DNA of 64,000 nt from Lachnoclostridium phytofermentans ISDg. Its GTDB lineage: Bacteria > Bacillota > Clostridia > Lachnospirales > Lachnospiraceae. The position numbers and the translations under genes are program-made. The notes beneath the pieces were generated by a model. The model was not told the DNA's origin, did not search any database, and saw only the letters and a list, made by a program, of their open reading frames with translations. The DNA is taken from positions 3,500,001 through 3,564,000 of the forward strand of contig NC_010001.1 in the NCBI RefSeq assembly GCF_000018685.1, read 5' to 3'. Positions 8,275 to 15,368 of this stretch are shown here, in pieces. Positions within the stretch are counted from its first letter, which is position 1. Each line of letters begins with the position of its first letter.

Positions 8275-8338
8275 ACCCTTCTCCTTATAATATAATTTGA
8301 TTGATTTATTGATTTCCTTTATGTTATATTGAGTTTAG

Positions 8339-8367
8339 CATATAATTTTTGCCATGGATATTGACAA
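8339..8367 (-). promoter_or_regulatory. Promoter of the peptide gene
   Basis: On the minus strand: TTGTCA (8362-8367), 17 bp, TATATG (8339-8344). The -35 box is one arm of the palindrome at 8362-8375, so a protein bound there would directly affect peptide transcription. The start point would be about 55 bp upstream of the peptide start codon. Confidence 0.55.
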
Positions 8368-8375
8368 GTATGTCA
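8362..8375. promoter_or_regulatory. Putative operator, copy 1
   Basis: TGACAAGTATGTCA: inverted repeat with 5-bp arms (TGACA/TGTCA) and a 4-bp centre. It overlaps the -35 box of the peptide promoter. A candidate binding site for the adjacent regulator. Confidence 0.55.
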
Positions 8376-8442
8376 CATTGGGGTGATTTAATAATTTCCT
8401 TTATGTTTATTTATTTTAGTATATTATTTCTGTCTTGAAAAT

Positions 8443-8456
8443 TGACAAGTATGTCA
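8443..8456. promoter_or_regulatory. Putative operator, copy 2
   Basis: Second identical TGACAAGTATGTCA, placed 16 bp upstream of the regulator start codon at 8472. Occupancy here could limit expression of the regulator itself. Confidence 0.5.
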
Positions 8457-8471
8457 CATTGGGGTGATTTA

Positions 8472-9422
8472 ATGATAACAACTACATTTGGAGCTTTATT
8501 AAAAGAAATTAGAAAAACAAATAATATGACACAAGTAGAAACATGTAAAGATATCTGCTCTTTAAGACAATATGTGAGAATTGAAAATAATACTTCAGAA
8601 CCTTCGATGTACCTAGTTCAGCTGCTTTCCCATCGTTTAAATTATGACCTTATTGCTTATTATAAACTTATATACTGCGATCAAACATTGCAAGCAAATA
8701 CAATAAAAACTGAAGCAGATGTCTTAATTAAAGGTGGTCAGTATGATGATTTAGAGAAACTTATAAACAGATTTGAAAATTACCCTGAATTTAAAAAGGG
8801 TGAAAATCTTCAGTTCATATACTATTATAAGTCGTTATGTGCCCACAGCAAAAAAGATTATAACCAAGCGGTACAGTATTGTATTAATGGATTACATATT
8901 GAAGATCCAAGTTTTAGTAAAAATCGATTATATGGTAAAATCAGCTCAAGTATTGGTTTGAATTTATATCATAATCTTGGGTGTTATCTAAATGAATTAG
9001 GAAAATTGGATTTATCTATTGATATATGGAATAAGATATTAATCGACATCGAAAAGAAAGTAGCATTAAACTTTTCTTATTATCAATCCTCAATAGAATT
9101 TGTAAAACAACTATATTTATCAACTTCCTATAATATGGGTACACAAAAAACTATATTAAAGGAGTATAGAATGGCTCTAAGTTATTTTGATAAAGGAATT
9201 GTATTTGCAAATAAGCATAATTGCTCCTATTATTTAACTAATATAGTTAGGCAAAAAATGCGTGTATTATATACACTCAATAGATATGAAGAAGCAAGGG
9301 CCTCTTACGACATCTGTATGGGGCTATACTTATTACAGGGAGATACTAAGGAATTAAGAAGCTGTGAGCAAATTATGAAGGAAGATTATCCAGAGTTATT
9401 AAAAATAAAAATGTATGACTAG
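8472..9422 (+). CDS. HTH-TPR regulator, RRNPP type
   Basis: 316 residues from the ATG at 8472, behind GGGGTGAT. The frame open from 8442 lies inside the repeat and lacks a ribosome site. The N-terminus is an XRE-type helix-turn-helix (about 5-55: LLKEIRKTNNMTQVETC, LRQYVRIENNTSEPSMYLVQ). The remainder is helical TPR repeats (YYKSLCAHSKKDYNQAVQYC, YNMGTQKTILKEYRMALSYF). This is the layout of PlcR, NprR, Rgg and related proteins, which bind short re-imported peptides. The divergent exported peptide and the duplicated palindrome fit a peptide-sensing autoregulatory unit. A hairpin terminator follows at 9496-9533. Confidence 0.85.
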   Translation: MITTTFGALLKEIRKTNNMTQVETCKDICSLRQYVRIENNTSEPSMYLVQLLSHRLNYDLIAYYKLIYCDQTLQANTIKTEADVLIKGGQYDDLEKLINRFENYPEFKKGENLQFIYYYKSLCAHSKKDYNQAVQYCINGLHIEDPSFSKNRLYGKISSSIGLNLYHNLGCYLNELGKLDLSIDIWNKILIDIEKKVALNFSYYQSSIEFVKQLYLSTSYNMGTQKTILKEYRMALSYFDKGIVFANKHNCSYYLTNIVRQKMRVLYTLNRYEEARASYDICMGLYLLQGDTKELRSCEQIMKEDYPELLKIKMYD

Positions 9423-9495
9423 AAACGTTACGAAAAATAAAAGTGCGAATAGAAATTACATAAATAAAAGTACGAATAAAAAAGTAATATATAAC

Positions 9496-9535
9496 AAAAA
9501 CCGTAAAATCCATGCATGGATTGCACGGTTTTTGT
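9496..9535. terminator. Bidirectional terminator
   Basis: AAAAACCGT (9496-9504) pairs with ACGGTTTTT (9525-9533), with the palindrome ATCCATGCATGGAT nested inside. It sits between the convergent genes at 8472-9422 and 9560-9970. Confidence 0.85.
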
Positions 9536-9559
9536 CATATATGTATTAAATCGTTTTCA

Positions 9560-9970
9560 TTACCTCGGCAAAGGTACCTGATACATCACATCATGCACCT
9601 CATCTATTATACTCATCAAACTTTCAGTACTAAACGGTTTGGAAACTATATTCGTTATCCCAAGATTGTATGCTTCTCTCATCTTTGATTCATTCACTGT
9701 TCCAGATAAAATCGCAACATAAGGCATATCTATTTCCTTCTCCATTAAGTACCGAACAATATCTAAACCATTTTCATGTTCCAATTTTGTTTGAGAATTA
9801 GTATTTAAATTCAGATCAAGAAAGATAAGATCTATCTTTTCCTCGTCTAAGATCTTAACTGCCTCTTCATAGGTTCCAGCATCAAACATATATAAATTTC
9901 TATACTTGCTTAAACTAGATTTTATACCGATTCGGATAAAAGCTACATCATCAACAATTAATATATTCAA
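9560..9970 (-). CDS. Stand-alone receiver protein, CheY-like
   Basis: 136 residues, a receiver domain and nothing else. Phosphorylation residues are present: D7/D8, D52 (LIFLDLNL), T91 after SG, and K111 (IVSKPF). A 12-residue insertion (around NTNSQTKLEHENG) follows the phosphorylated Asp. The start is TTG at 9970 behind GAGGT, with its own promoter at 10044-10072. It lies just downstream of the agr-like operon, yet lacks the LytTR DNA-binding domain of AgrA. A phospho-relay or protein-protein role is more likely than direct DNA binding. Whether the AgrC-like kinase feeds it is unknown. Confidence 0.85.
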   Translation of the reverse strand: MNILIVDDVAFIRIGIKSSLSKYRNLYMFDAGTYEEAVKILDEEKIDLIFLDLNLNTNSQTKLEHENGLDIVRYLMEKEIDMPYVAILSGTVNESKMREAYNLGITNIVSKPFSTESLMSIIDEVHDVMYQVPLPR

Positions 9971-10043
9971 GTCTGCTACCTCATTTCAACATAAATTCAT
10001 TTTTTTATAAAGCTACTTTTATTAAGATGATATTTATAATACC

Positions 10044-10072
10044 ATAATAACAGAAATACTTAAATAATTCAA
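10044..10072 (-). promoter_or_regulatory. Promoter of the lone receiver gene
   Basis: On the minus strand: TTGAAT (10067-10072), 17 bp, TATTAT (10044-10049). This separates transcription of the receiver gene from the agr-like operon, which ends at the terminator at 10138-10180. Confidence 0.55.
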
Positions 10073-10137
10073 TTGAGTTTCCTTTATATTTCGCCTTGCA
10101 GAACCCAAATGATGAGTGCATATTATTGGGCACTCCT

Positions 10138-10180
10138 AAAAAGCAGAGCCTACATGTTTTACAATGTTAGGCTCTGCTTC
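10138..10180 (-). terminator. Terminator after agrD
   Basis: AAGCAGAGCCTA and TAGGCTCTGCTT flank a loop containing partly paired ACATTGT/ACATGT. On the minus strand TTTTT follows. A strong intrinsic terminator. Confidence 0.85.
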
Positions 10181-10196
10181 CAAATATCTTACCAGA

Positions 10197-10319
10197 TTAT
10201 TCAATTAATTCCTCTGGCATTTCATCCTGGCCCAAAATCCATATTAAGCATGGATAAACAGAAGTTGCCTCTGCAATTGCTACAAATGCTGTTACAGCTA
10301 ATAATAAAAGCTTTGTCAT
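10197..10319 (-). CDS. agrD: Cyclic lactone autoinducer peptide precursor, AgrD-like
   Basis: 40 residues. The ATG at 10319 has AGGAGG eight bases upstream. It has the three AgrD parts: a hydrophobic N-terminal helix (MTKLLLLAVTAFVAIAEA), a core with one Cys (TSVYPCLIWIL), and an acidic tail (QDEMPEELIE) that strongly recalls the conserved DE..P.EL tail of AgrD. A thiolactone would form between Cys24 and a residue four or five positions later. AgrB would cut the tail and close the ring; AgrC would sense the product. It follows agrB by about 107 bp and ends in a strong terminator. Confidence 0.85.
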   Translation of the reverse strand: MTKLLLLAVTAFVAIAEATSVYPCLIWILGQDEMPEELIE

Positions 10320-10426
10320 ATAAATAACCTCCTTTATTAATTATACATTAATGTACAAGCTCATTTTAGCACCTCTTACATAATTTAACAAGTGCTTTAT
10401 TGGTTACTTTTAACAATATTATTATA

Positions 10427-11002
10427 TTATATTCTATCATGCTGAACTTTGAAAATCTTGTACGCCATTGGAGTAGTTAGTGATAATATAAGTAACATCG
10501 AGAATAAACACATACTATAAATCTCCATCCAAAGAAAACGAATAGAGAAGGTAAGTACCATAGCGATAAAAAATTTAAATTTCAACTCTTTCTTTAGTTC
10601 CATCTTACGAATCGGTCTTGCATATGTACCTTGGGGTACATATCGATACCATAAAATAAGATTAATCAACCACAAAATTATCTCTAGTTCGATTGTCAAT
10701 GGTAATGCTTTGGTTATCACAATGATAGCACATACTAATAGTAAGGAACTGAAAAAACATAGCATATAATTTTTAACATGTATACCGCCAGAGTAACCCC
10801 GGTATAACTTAAGGATAATCATTACTAGCACAGCTTCTTTCAAACAATGAAACCAAAAAAATATAAACGCAATTAGAAGCGAATAAATTAAGCTGCGTAG
10901 AAAATTTTTTGTTTGGTAAACGGCACGTTTAGCTCTTATGGGTTCATACCCCTTAGTTGTAATTAATAATTGTTCTAAATTATTGTAAGTAAAATGATTC
11001 AA
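10427..11002 (-). CDS. agrB: AgrB-like peptide-processing endopeptidase
   Basis: 191 residues with four to six membrane segments. Members cleave the AgrD tail and form the cyclic thiolactone at the membrane. The catalytic His-Cys pair is present with the correct spacing: H75 and C82 in RGYSGGIHVKNYMLC (seven residues apart, as H77/C84 in Staphylococcus AgrB). The N-terminal amphipathic region and the basic loop (YARPIRKMELKKELKFK) also fit. It lies between agrC and agrD in one transcription unit. Confidence 0.93.
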   Translation of the reverse strand: MNHFTYNNLEQLLITTKGYEPIRAKRAVYQTKNFLRSLIYSLLIAFIFFWFHCLKEAVLVMIILKLYRGYSGGIHVKNYMLCFFSSLLLVCAIIVITKALPLTIELEIILWLINLILWYRYVPQGTYARPIRKMELKKELKFKFFIAMVLTFSIRFLWMEIYSMCLFSMLLILSLTTPMAYKIFKVQHDRI

Positions 11003-11057
11003 TTATACAGCCTCCTATAAGCATCATCACAAATTACGTTCCTTAATCCGAAGTACA

Positions 11058-12362
11058 CTAATTATTTATGATAAGTCGTATCTCAAATTCTCCCTCGCCA
11101 TCAATAATATCGTAATTAATACTTATATTTTTTCTTACCATTTCTTCAATGTTTCTAAGACCAATATGTTTTGATGTTCCGTACTTTAATAACTTACCGT
11201 TTTTATCATAGTTCTTGAAATTCTTAGTAGTAAATTCGAATCGATTATCATCAAATATTAGATTGATATAAACCGTCTTGTCTTCAGTGAAGTGTGCAAC
11301 TTCAATCGCATTATCTACAATAATGTTGATTAGATCCACAAATATTTTGGAATTTATTTTAACATTGCTGCTACCATCATAAATAACCTTTAAGTTCACA
11401 CCTAATTCCCTAGCATAATCTTGTTTCATACTTAATATTGAGGCTACCACAGTGTTTGGAATATTAATATATTTTAACTTATAATTTATTTTATTTTTTT
11501 CATCCCATTCCAGTAAGTCTTTTAAAACTGTTCGGACATCCTCAATTTTAAGTTCTTCACAATTTACAAAGAAGTTCACAGCCTGCATCATATTATTGTA
11601 ACTATGGCCGAAGTAATTTATATTATCGACAAAATCCTGATGAATCTCGTTTAATTTATTTCTCTCTTCAATTTGACGATTCCTATAGCTTGTGATAATA
11701 GATTCATAATAGGTTAATAAAAAAATTGTTGCGGCAAGAAGTATCGTAAAACAGATTAACATAAATGATTCATTACTAATTCCCAATTTATCATAAATTC
11801 CTTCTCCCAAAACAGTAAACGTTAGCATAAGAAATAACGTTATACCAAACTTGATGTATTTTACATATCTTTGGGTTCTTTCGCTCTTCGTTTCACAATA
11901 TCTTATTACTTTCTCATAGATATTATCTTGATTTATCCACATATAATAAGCTGTAATCAACATACCAAGCATATATAATATTTGACAAATATCACGATGA
12001 ATTTCTATCGATAATGTAATAGATAATAAATAAAGTGAAAAATTAGTAATTAATAGAGCTAAAATCTGTAAGAAAACAATTACGACAGTTATTAAAATTC
12101 CGGTAGTTATAGATACCACAAGGTTACGCTGATATAAGCAATAAGTTAAGATAATGATAACAGCTACCGGTATAAATATCATAAGTATTTCACCCATATA
12201 AAAAGGTAAATTCATATCCATGTTTAGTTTATAATATGACAAACCAAATGAAACAATTGTAAATCCTGCTAATCGACAAATTCCTTTTTTACGAAATAAA
12301 GAGCGTATAAAAAACGCTAGTACTAGACAATCTATTAATAAAAAAATTGTATCATGCAACAT
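11058..12362 (-). CDS. agrC: AgrC-like GHKL sensor kinase
   Basis: 434 residues from the ATG at 12362, chosen because AGGTGGG lies about eight bases upstream; the ATG at 12398 has none. Six or so membrane helices fill residues 1-220, as in peptide-sensing AgrC. Then come a coiled linker, the H box with His253 (NYFGHSYNNMMQ), the N box (IIVDNAIEVAH) and a short G box (SKHIGLRNIEEM). The ATPase domain is the GHKL form typical of AgrC/ComD. It is the first gene of the operon, with a consensus promoter at 12423-12451. No LytTR-type AgrA partner is encoded nearby. Confidence 0.88.
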   Translation of the reverse strand: MLHDTIFLLIDCLVLAFFIRSLFRKKGICRLAGFTIVSFGLSYYKLNMDMNLPFYMGEILMIFIPVAVIIILTYCLYQRNLVVSITTGILITVVIVFLQILALLITNFSLYLLSITLSIEIHRDICQILYMLGMLITAYYMWINQDNIYEKVIRYCETKSERTQRYVKYIKFGITLFLMLTFTVLGEGIYDKLGISNESFMLICFTILLAATIFLLTYYESIITSYRNRQIEERNKLNEIHQDFVDNINYFGHSYNNMMQAVNFFVNCEELKIEDVRTVLKDLLEWDEKNKINYKLKYINIPNTVVASILSMKQDYARELGVNLKVIYDGSSNVKINSKIFVDLINIIVDNAIEVAHFTEDKTVYINLIFDDNRFEFTTKNFKNYDKNGKLLKYGTSKHIGLRNIEEMVRKNISINYDIIDGEGEFEIRLIINN

Positions 12363-12422
12363 ATGTAATTCCCACCTATTTTCTAATTCCTTTAACATCT
12401 AAATAGATTACACTATTTCTAT

Positions 12423-12451
12423 ATTCTACCTTTTTTGATTAATTTTGTCAA
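12423..12451 (-). promoter_or_regulatory. Promoter of the agr-like operon
   Basis: On the minus strand: TTGACA (12446-12451), 17 bp, TAGAAT (12423-12428). The start point is about 55 bp upstream of the agrC start codon. Confidence 0.75.
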
Positions 12452-12518
12452 AGCAATAACTGACATTTACTAATAAAAATAATAAAAAATAATAAATTCA
12501 TTTTACCTTATTTTGTAA

Positions 12519-12547
12519 TTGACTTCTCTTCTTTACTATGTTATAGT
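12519..12547 (+). promoter_or_regulatory. Promoter of the cold-shock gene
   Basis: TTGACT (12519-12524), 17 bp, TATAGT (12542-12547). It implies a 5' leader of about 208 nt before the start codon at 12763, as is usual for cold-shock genes. Confidence 0.65.
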
Positions 12548-12573
12548 TAGAGGGTAATATAAATGCGATTTTG

Positions 12574-12633
12574 ATTCACATATTTTTGTAAGTCATTAAC
12601 ATTTAATGATTTACAAAAATATGTGATTTTTTT
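12574..12633 (+). promoter_or_regulatory. Terminator-like hairpin in the csp leader
   Basis: A near-perfect stem of about 26 bp (12574-12599 with 12602-12627: ATTCACATATTTTTGTAA against TTACAAAAATATGTGAT) runs into TTTTTTTA. It begins about 20 nt after the predicted start point, so it could act as an attenuator or as the end of a short RNA. Two smaller hairpins (ACAGT/ACTGT near 12686, GACAGC/GCTGTC at 12721-12734) follow before the ribosome site. Confidence 0.6.
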
Positions 12634-12762
12634 ATGAGCTAATCACTCGTAAGCATTAAGTGCAGTCGCTTTTTAGTTTTAGACAGTAAGGTCACTGTAA
12701 AGTTTCTTTATTGTTCAAAAGACAGCAAGCTGTCAAATATTCAATATTTTAGGAGGTATCTT

Positions 12763-12966
12763 ATGAACAAGGGTACAGTAAAATGGTTCAATGCACAGAA
12801 GGGCTTTGGTTTCATCACAAATAGCGAGACTGGTGAAGATGTATTCGTACATTTTTCCGGTATTGCATCTGAAGGCTTTAAGTCTTTAGAAGAAGGTCAG
12901 AATGTAACTTTCGAGATTACTAAAGGCGCTCGTGGTATGCAGGCAACTAACGTTAGCATTGCATAA
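12763..12966 (+). CDS. csp: Cold-shock protein
   Basis: 67-residue single-domain RNA/DNA chaperone of the CspA/CspB family. RNP1 (KGFGFITN) and RNP2 (VFVHFSGI) are intact, and the start GTVKWFNAQKGFGFI is canonical. Start fixed by TTAGGAGGTATCTT before the ATG. It melts secondary structure in mRNA in the cytoplasm. The long structured leader fits temperature or antitermination control. Ended by the strong hairpin at 12984-13031. Confidence 0.97.
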   Translation: MNKGTVKWFNAQKGFGFITNSETGEDVFVHFSGIASEGFKSLEEGQNVTFEITKGARGMQATNVSIA

Positions 12967-12983
12967 TCGAATAAAGATTTAAG

Positions 12984-13031
12984 AAAGAGTCTCCGTCTTC
13001 AAGCAATAGCTTGAAGACGGAGACTCTTTCT
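12984..13031. terminator. Terminator after csp
   Basis: A perfect stem of over 20 bp (AGAAAGAGTCTCCGTCTTCA and the bases after it) closes a four-base AATA loop and ends in CTCTTTCT. Confidence 0.85.
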
Positions 13032-13084
13032 CTAGGAGAATACACTTCGTATTTGAACCTGAAGTGTGAGTGATCATCCTTCGC

Positions 13085-13128
13085 ATAAAAAAAGAGCAAA
13101 CCATAACTTGGGTTGCTCTTTTTTTTAT
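13085..13128. terminator. Bidirectional terminator before the pyrophosphatase gene
   Basis: AAAAAAAGAGCAAACC pairs with GGGTTGCTCTTTTTTT, with T-runs on both strands. It ends the minus-strand operon rnr-smpB-ppaC. Confidence 0.85.
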
Positions 13129-13221
13129 GACAAGGAAAGTTCGTGAAACATACTTTCACTTGTCATGAAATATTGTTAAGCTAAAAGTTATAAACTTCTT
13201 ACTACACAATTTTGATTCACA

Positions 13222-14868
13222 TTATTCTTGCATTGCTGCAACAATCGCAGGAATCAACTGTTTCTTTCTTGATACCACACCATCTAACTTATACCCATTG
13301 GAGACTTCCTTAACATGAAAAGCGTTCTCAACTACTTGATTTGCCATGGAACCAACACAGAGTAATTCCGTTGATTCACGTATAATATTTGTTAACATAA
13401 AGAATATCATATCTACTCCATGCTCTTCTCTTGCCTTCTCAAGATATGGATATAAACGATCCTTGATTTCTGAAAGTTCTAAAGCATTTAAAGAGTTAAT
13501 TTGTCCTACACCAAAGGTTGTATCTCCTACAGAGAAATCTTTATAGTCTTGATAGAAAATTTCATCTGCTGATTTTGATTTTAAATTACTTCCTGCTTCA
13601 AATATCTCTCCTGCAAATTCTGTTACATCAACTCCCGCAATCTTTGCAAGATGTTCTGCTGCCTCTATATCAAACTTAGTACAAGTTGGTGAACGATACA
13701 TTAATGTATCCGAAATAATAGCTGCACATAGAAGTCCTGCAATCGATGGTTCTATCTCAACACGATTTTCGCAGTACATCAGATAAACAATCGTTGCTGT
13801 ACAGCCAAGTGGTTGATTACGGAAAAATACTGGTTTCATTGTCTCAATGGTACCTAGACGATGATGATCAATGATTTCTAAGATTTCTGCATCTTCAATT
13901 CCGTCCACTGCCTGGTCTTTCTCATTATGATCCACCATAATCACTTGTTTTCTTTCCATATTCAATAAGTTACGTCTAGAAATCATTCCACGATAAATTC
14001 CTTTATGATCAAGAATAGGGAAATCTCGATTTCTTTGTTTTGCCATTACGTTCTTTATCTCATCAACGTAAGCATCCGTACGGAAGGTGATTAAATTATC
14101 TTGAATCATAAATTGACTGATTGGCATACTCTGGTTCATTAATCTTGCAACTGTATACGTATCATGTGGTGTACTTATAATCGTACAGCCTCTTTCCTTT
14201 GCCAGTTTCATGATAGTCATAGAAACTTTAGCACCTTCACATACTACAATACAACCTGCTTTCATCTCAATTGCACAAAGCTGAGATTCATAACGATTTC
14301 CTAGAATAACTAAATCATTCTCTTCTATATAATCTTCCATTAAGTCTGGATTTGCAGCGGCAATTAATACCTTTCCTTGTTCAAAGATTGTATGCTCGTC
14401 ACCAACCAAAAGAGTACCTTCCAGCGTTTCTAAGATGTTAATGTAAGGAGTCTTTGCTTCTGCTAGAATACGATTATCATATACTTCCATATAAGATGTA
14501 GTGATGTCACCAGTCGTAATAATACCCTTTAATTTTCCTTTTTCCGTAATTGGTAGAGTTGCAACATTATTTTTCCTCATTAAACTCCATGCTTTTTTTA
14601 AGGATAAGGTATCGTCAACTCCTTCTGTTTCTCTTATCTCAATATCACGTACTTGTGTCTTAACATCAGCAACATATTCTGGTGGTGTTATTTTAAATCG
14701 TTCCAGAATATATTGAGTTTCCGAGTTAATCTGTCCTGCACGTTTTGCTACATAGTCATTACCTGTTAATTTACGTTTTAATGCTGCATAAGAGATTGCA
14801 GAACAGATGGAATCTGTATCTGGATTCTTATGGCCAATTACTATTACTTTTTTCGCATTTGTTATCAT
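13222..14868 (-). CDS. ppaC: Manganese-dependent pyrophosphatase with CBS and DRTGG domains
   Basis: 548 residues. Family II inorganic pyrophosphatase: N-terminal DHH domain (GHKNPDTDSICSAISYA), interrupted by CBS (about 70-120), DRTGG (about 130-240) and CBS (about 250-305) domains, then DHH continues (IDHHRLGTIETM) and the DHHA2 substrate domain closes the protein. It hydrolyses pyrophosphate to phosphate with Mn or Co. CBS-containing members are inhibited by AMP or ADP and activated by ATP or dinucleotides, so it can sense energy charge. RBS AGGAGG; the start is 13 bp behind smpB, so they share an operon. Confidence 0.94.
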   Translation of the reverse strand: MITNAKKVIVIGHKNPDTDSICSAISYAALKRKLTGNDYVAKRAGQINSETQYILERFKITPPEYVADVKTQVRDIEIRETEGVDDTLSLKKAWSLMRKNNVATLPITEKGKLKGIITTGDITTSYMEVYDNRILAEAKTPYINILETLEGTLLVGDEHTIFEQGKVLIAAANPDLMEDYIEENDLVILGNRYESQLCAIEMKAGCIVVCEGAKVSMTIMKLAKERGCTIISTPHDTYTVARLMNQSMPISQFMIQDNLITFRTDAYVDEIKNVMAKQRNRDFPILDHKGIYRGMISRRNLLNMERKQVIMVDHNEKDQAVDGIEDAEILEIIDHHRLGTIETMKPVFFRNQPLGCTATIVYLMYCENRVEIEPSIAGLLCAAIISDTLMYRSPTCTKFDIEAAEHLAKIAGVDVTEFAGEIFEAGSNLKSKSADEIFYQDYKDFSVGDTTFGVGQINSLNALELSEIKDRLYPYLEKAREEHGVDMIFFMLTNIIRESTELLCVGSMANQVVENAFHVKEVSNGYKLDGVVSRKKQLIPAIVAAMQE

Positions 14869-14881
14869 ACATATCCTCCTG

Positions 14882-15346
14882 CTAGAGATTCTTTACCTTA
14901 AAGTCTTTCTCCGCTTCTCTTTTCTGATCTTTCTTTGCAATATCCTGTCGCTTGTCATAGAGCTTCTTACCCCTAGCTACTCCGATTTCCATCTTTACTA
15001 GACTATCTTTTAGATAAATCGTTAACGGAACCAAAGTATATCCTTTTTGCTGGATCTGACCAACAATTTTATTTATCTGAAATTTATGAAGTAATAACTT
15101 TTTAACACGCAATGGATCTTTGTTAAATATATTTCCTTTTTCATATGGGCTTATATGCATGTTATAAACATAAACTTCCCCATTTTCAATACGCATAAAG
15201 GATTCTTTAATACTGCATTTTCCCATACGTAGGGATTTTACTTCGGTGCCGTGTAATACGACACCAGCTTCATACGTTTCCTCTATGAAATAGTCGAATC
15301 TGGCTTTTTTATTATTTGCAATTAGCTTAATACCTTCTTTTGCCAT
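14882..15346 (-). CDS. smpB: SsrA-binding protein
   Basis: 154 residues. Binds the tRNA-like part of tmRNA and brings it to ribosomes stalled without a stop codon. Typical motifs: NKKARFDYFIEETYEAG, GTEVKSLRMGKCSIKESF, HISPYEKGN, and the basic C-terminal tail (GKKLYDKRQDIAKKDQKRE) that enters the mRNA channel. Encoded 22 bp after rnr, which degrades the released defective mRNA, a conserved pairing. The tmRNA gene itself lies at 7008-7341. Confidence 0.97.
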   Translation of the reverse strand: MAKEGIKLIANNKKARFDYFIEETYEAGVVLHGTEVKSLRMGKCSIKESFMRIENGEVYVYNMHISPYEKGNIFNKDPLRVKKLLLHKFQINKIVGQIQQKGYTLVPLTIYLKDSLVKMEIGVARGKKLYDKRQDIAKKDQKREAEKDFKVKNL

Positions 15347-15368
15347 GTCCTATTCCCCCTGATTCTTT

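Larger units (their letters stand above)
8311..8473. repeat. 81-bp tandem duplication in the divergent promoter
   Basis: Two copies of an 81-bp unit (about 8311-8392 and 8392-8473). The last 33 bases are identical (8360-8392 and 8441-8473) and the first part is diverged with a 1-bp gap. Each copy carries the palindrome TGACAAGTATGTCA and the ribosome site GGGGTGAT. Only the right copy is followed by ATG; the left has ATAAT. Confidence 0.9.

Noticed and set aside
10073..10327. Plus-strand frame of 84 codons
   Set aside because: It is antisense to agrD and to the terminator after it; agrD has a strong ribosome site and family features.
12953..13159. Minus-strand frame of 68 codons
   Set aside because: It passes through two strong terminator hairpins and starts without a ribosome site.
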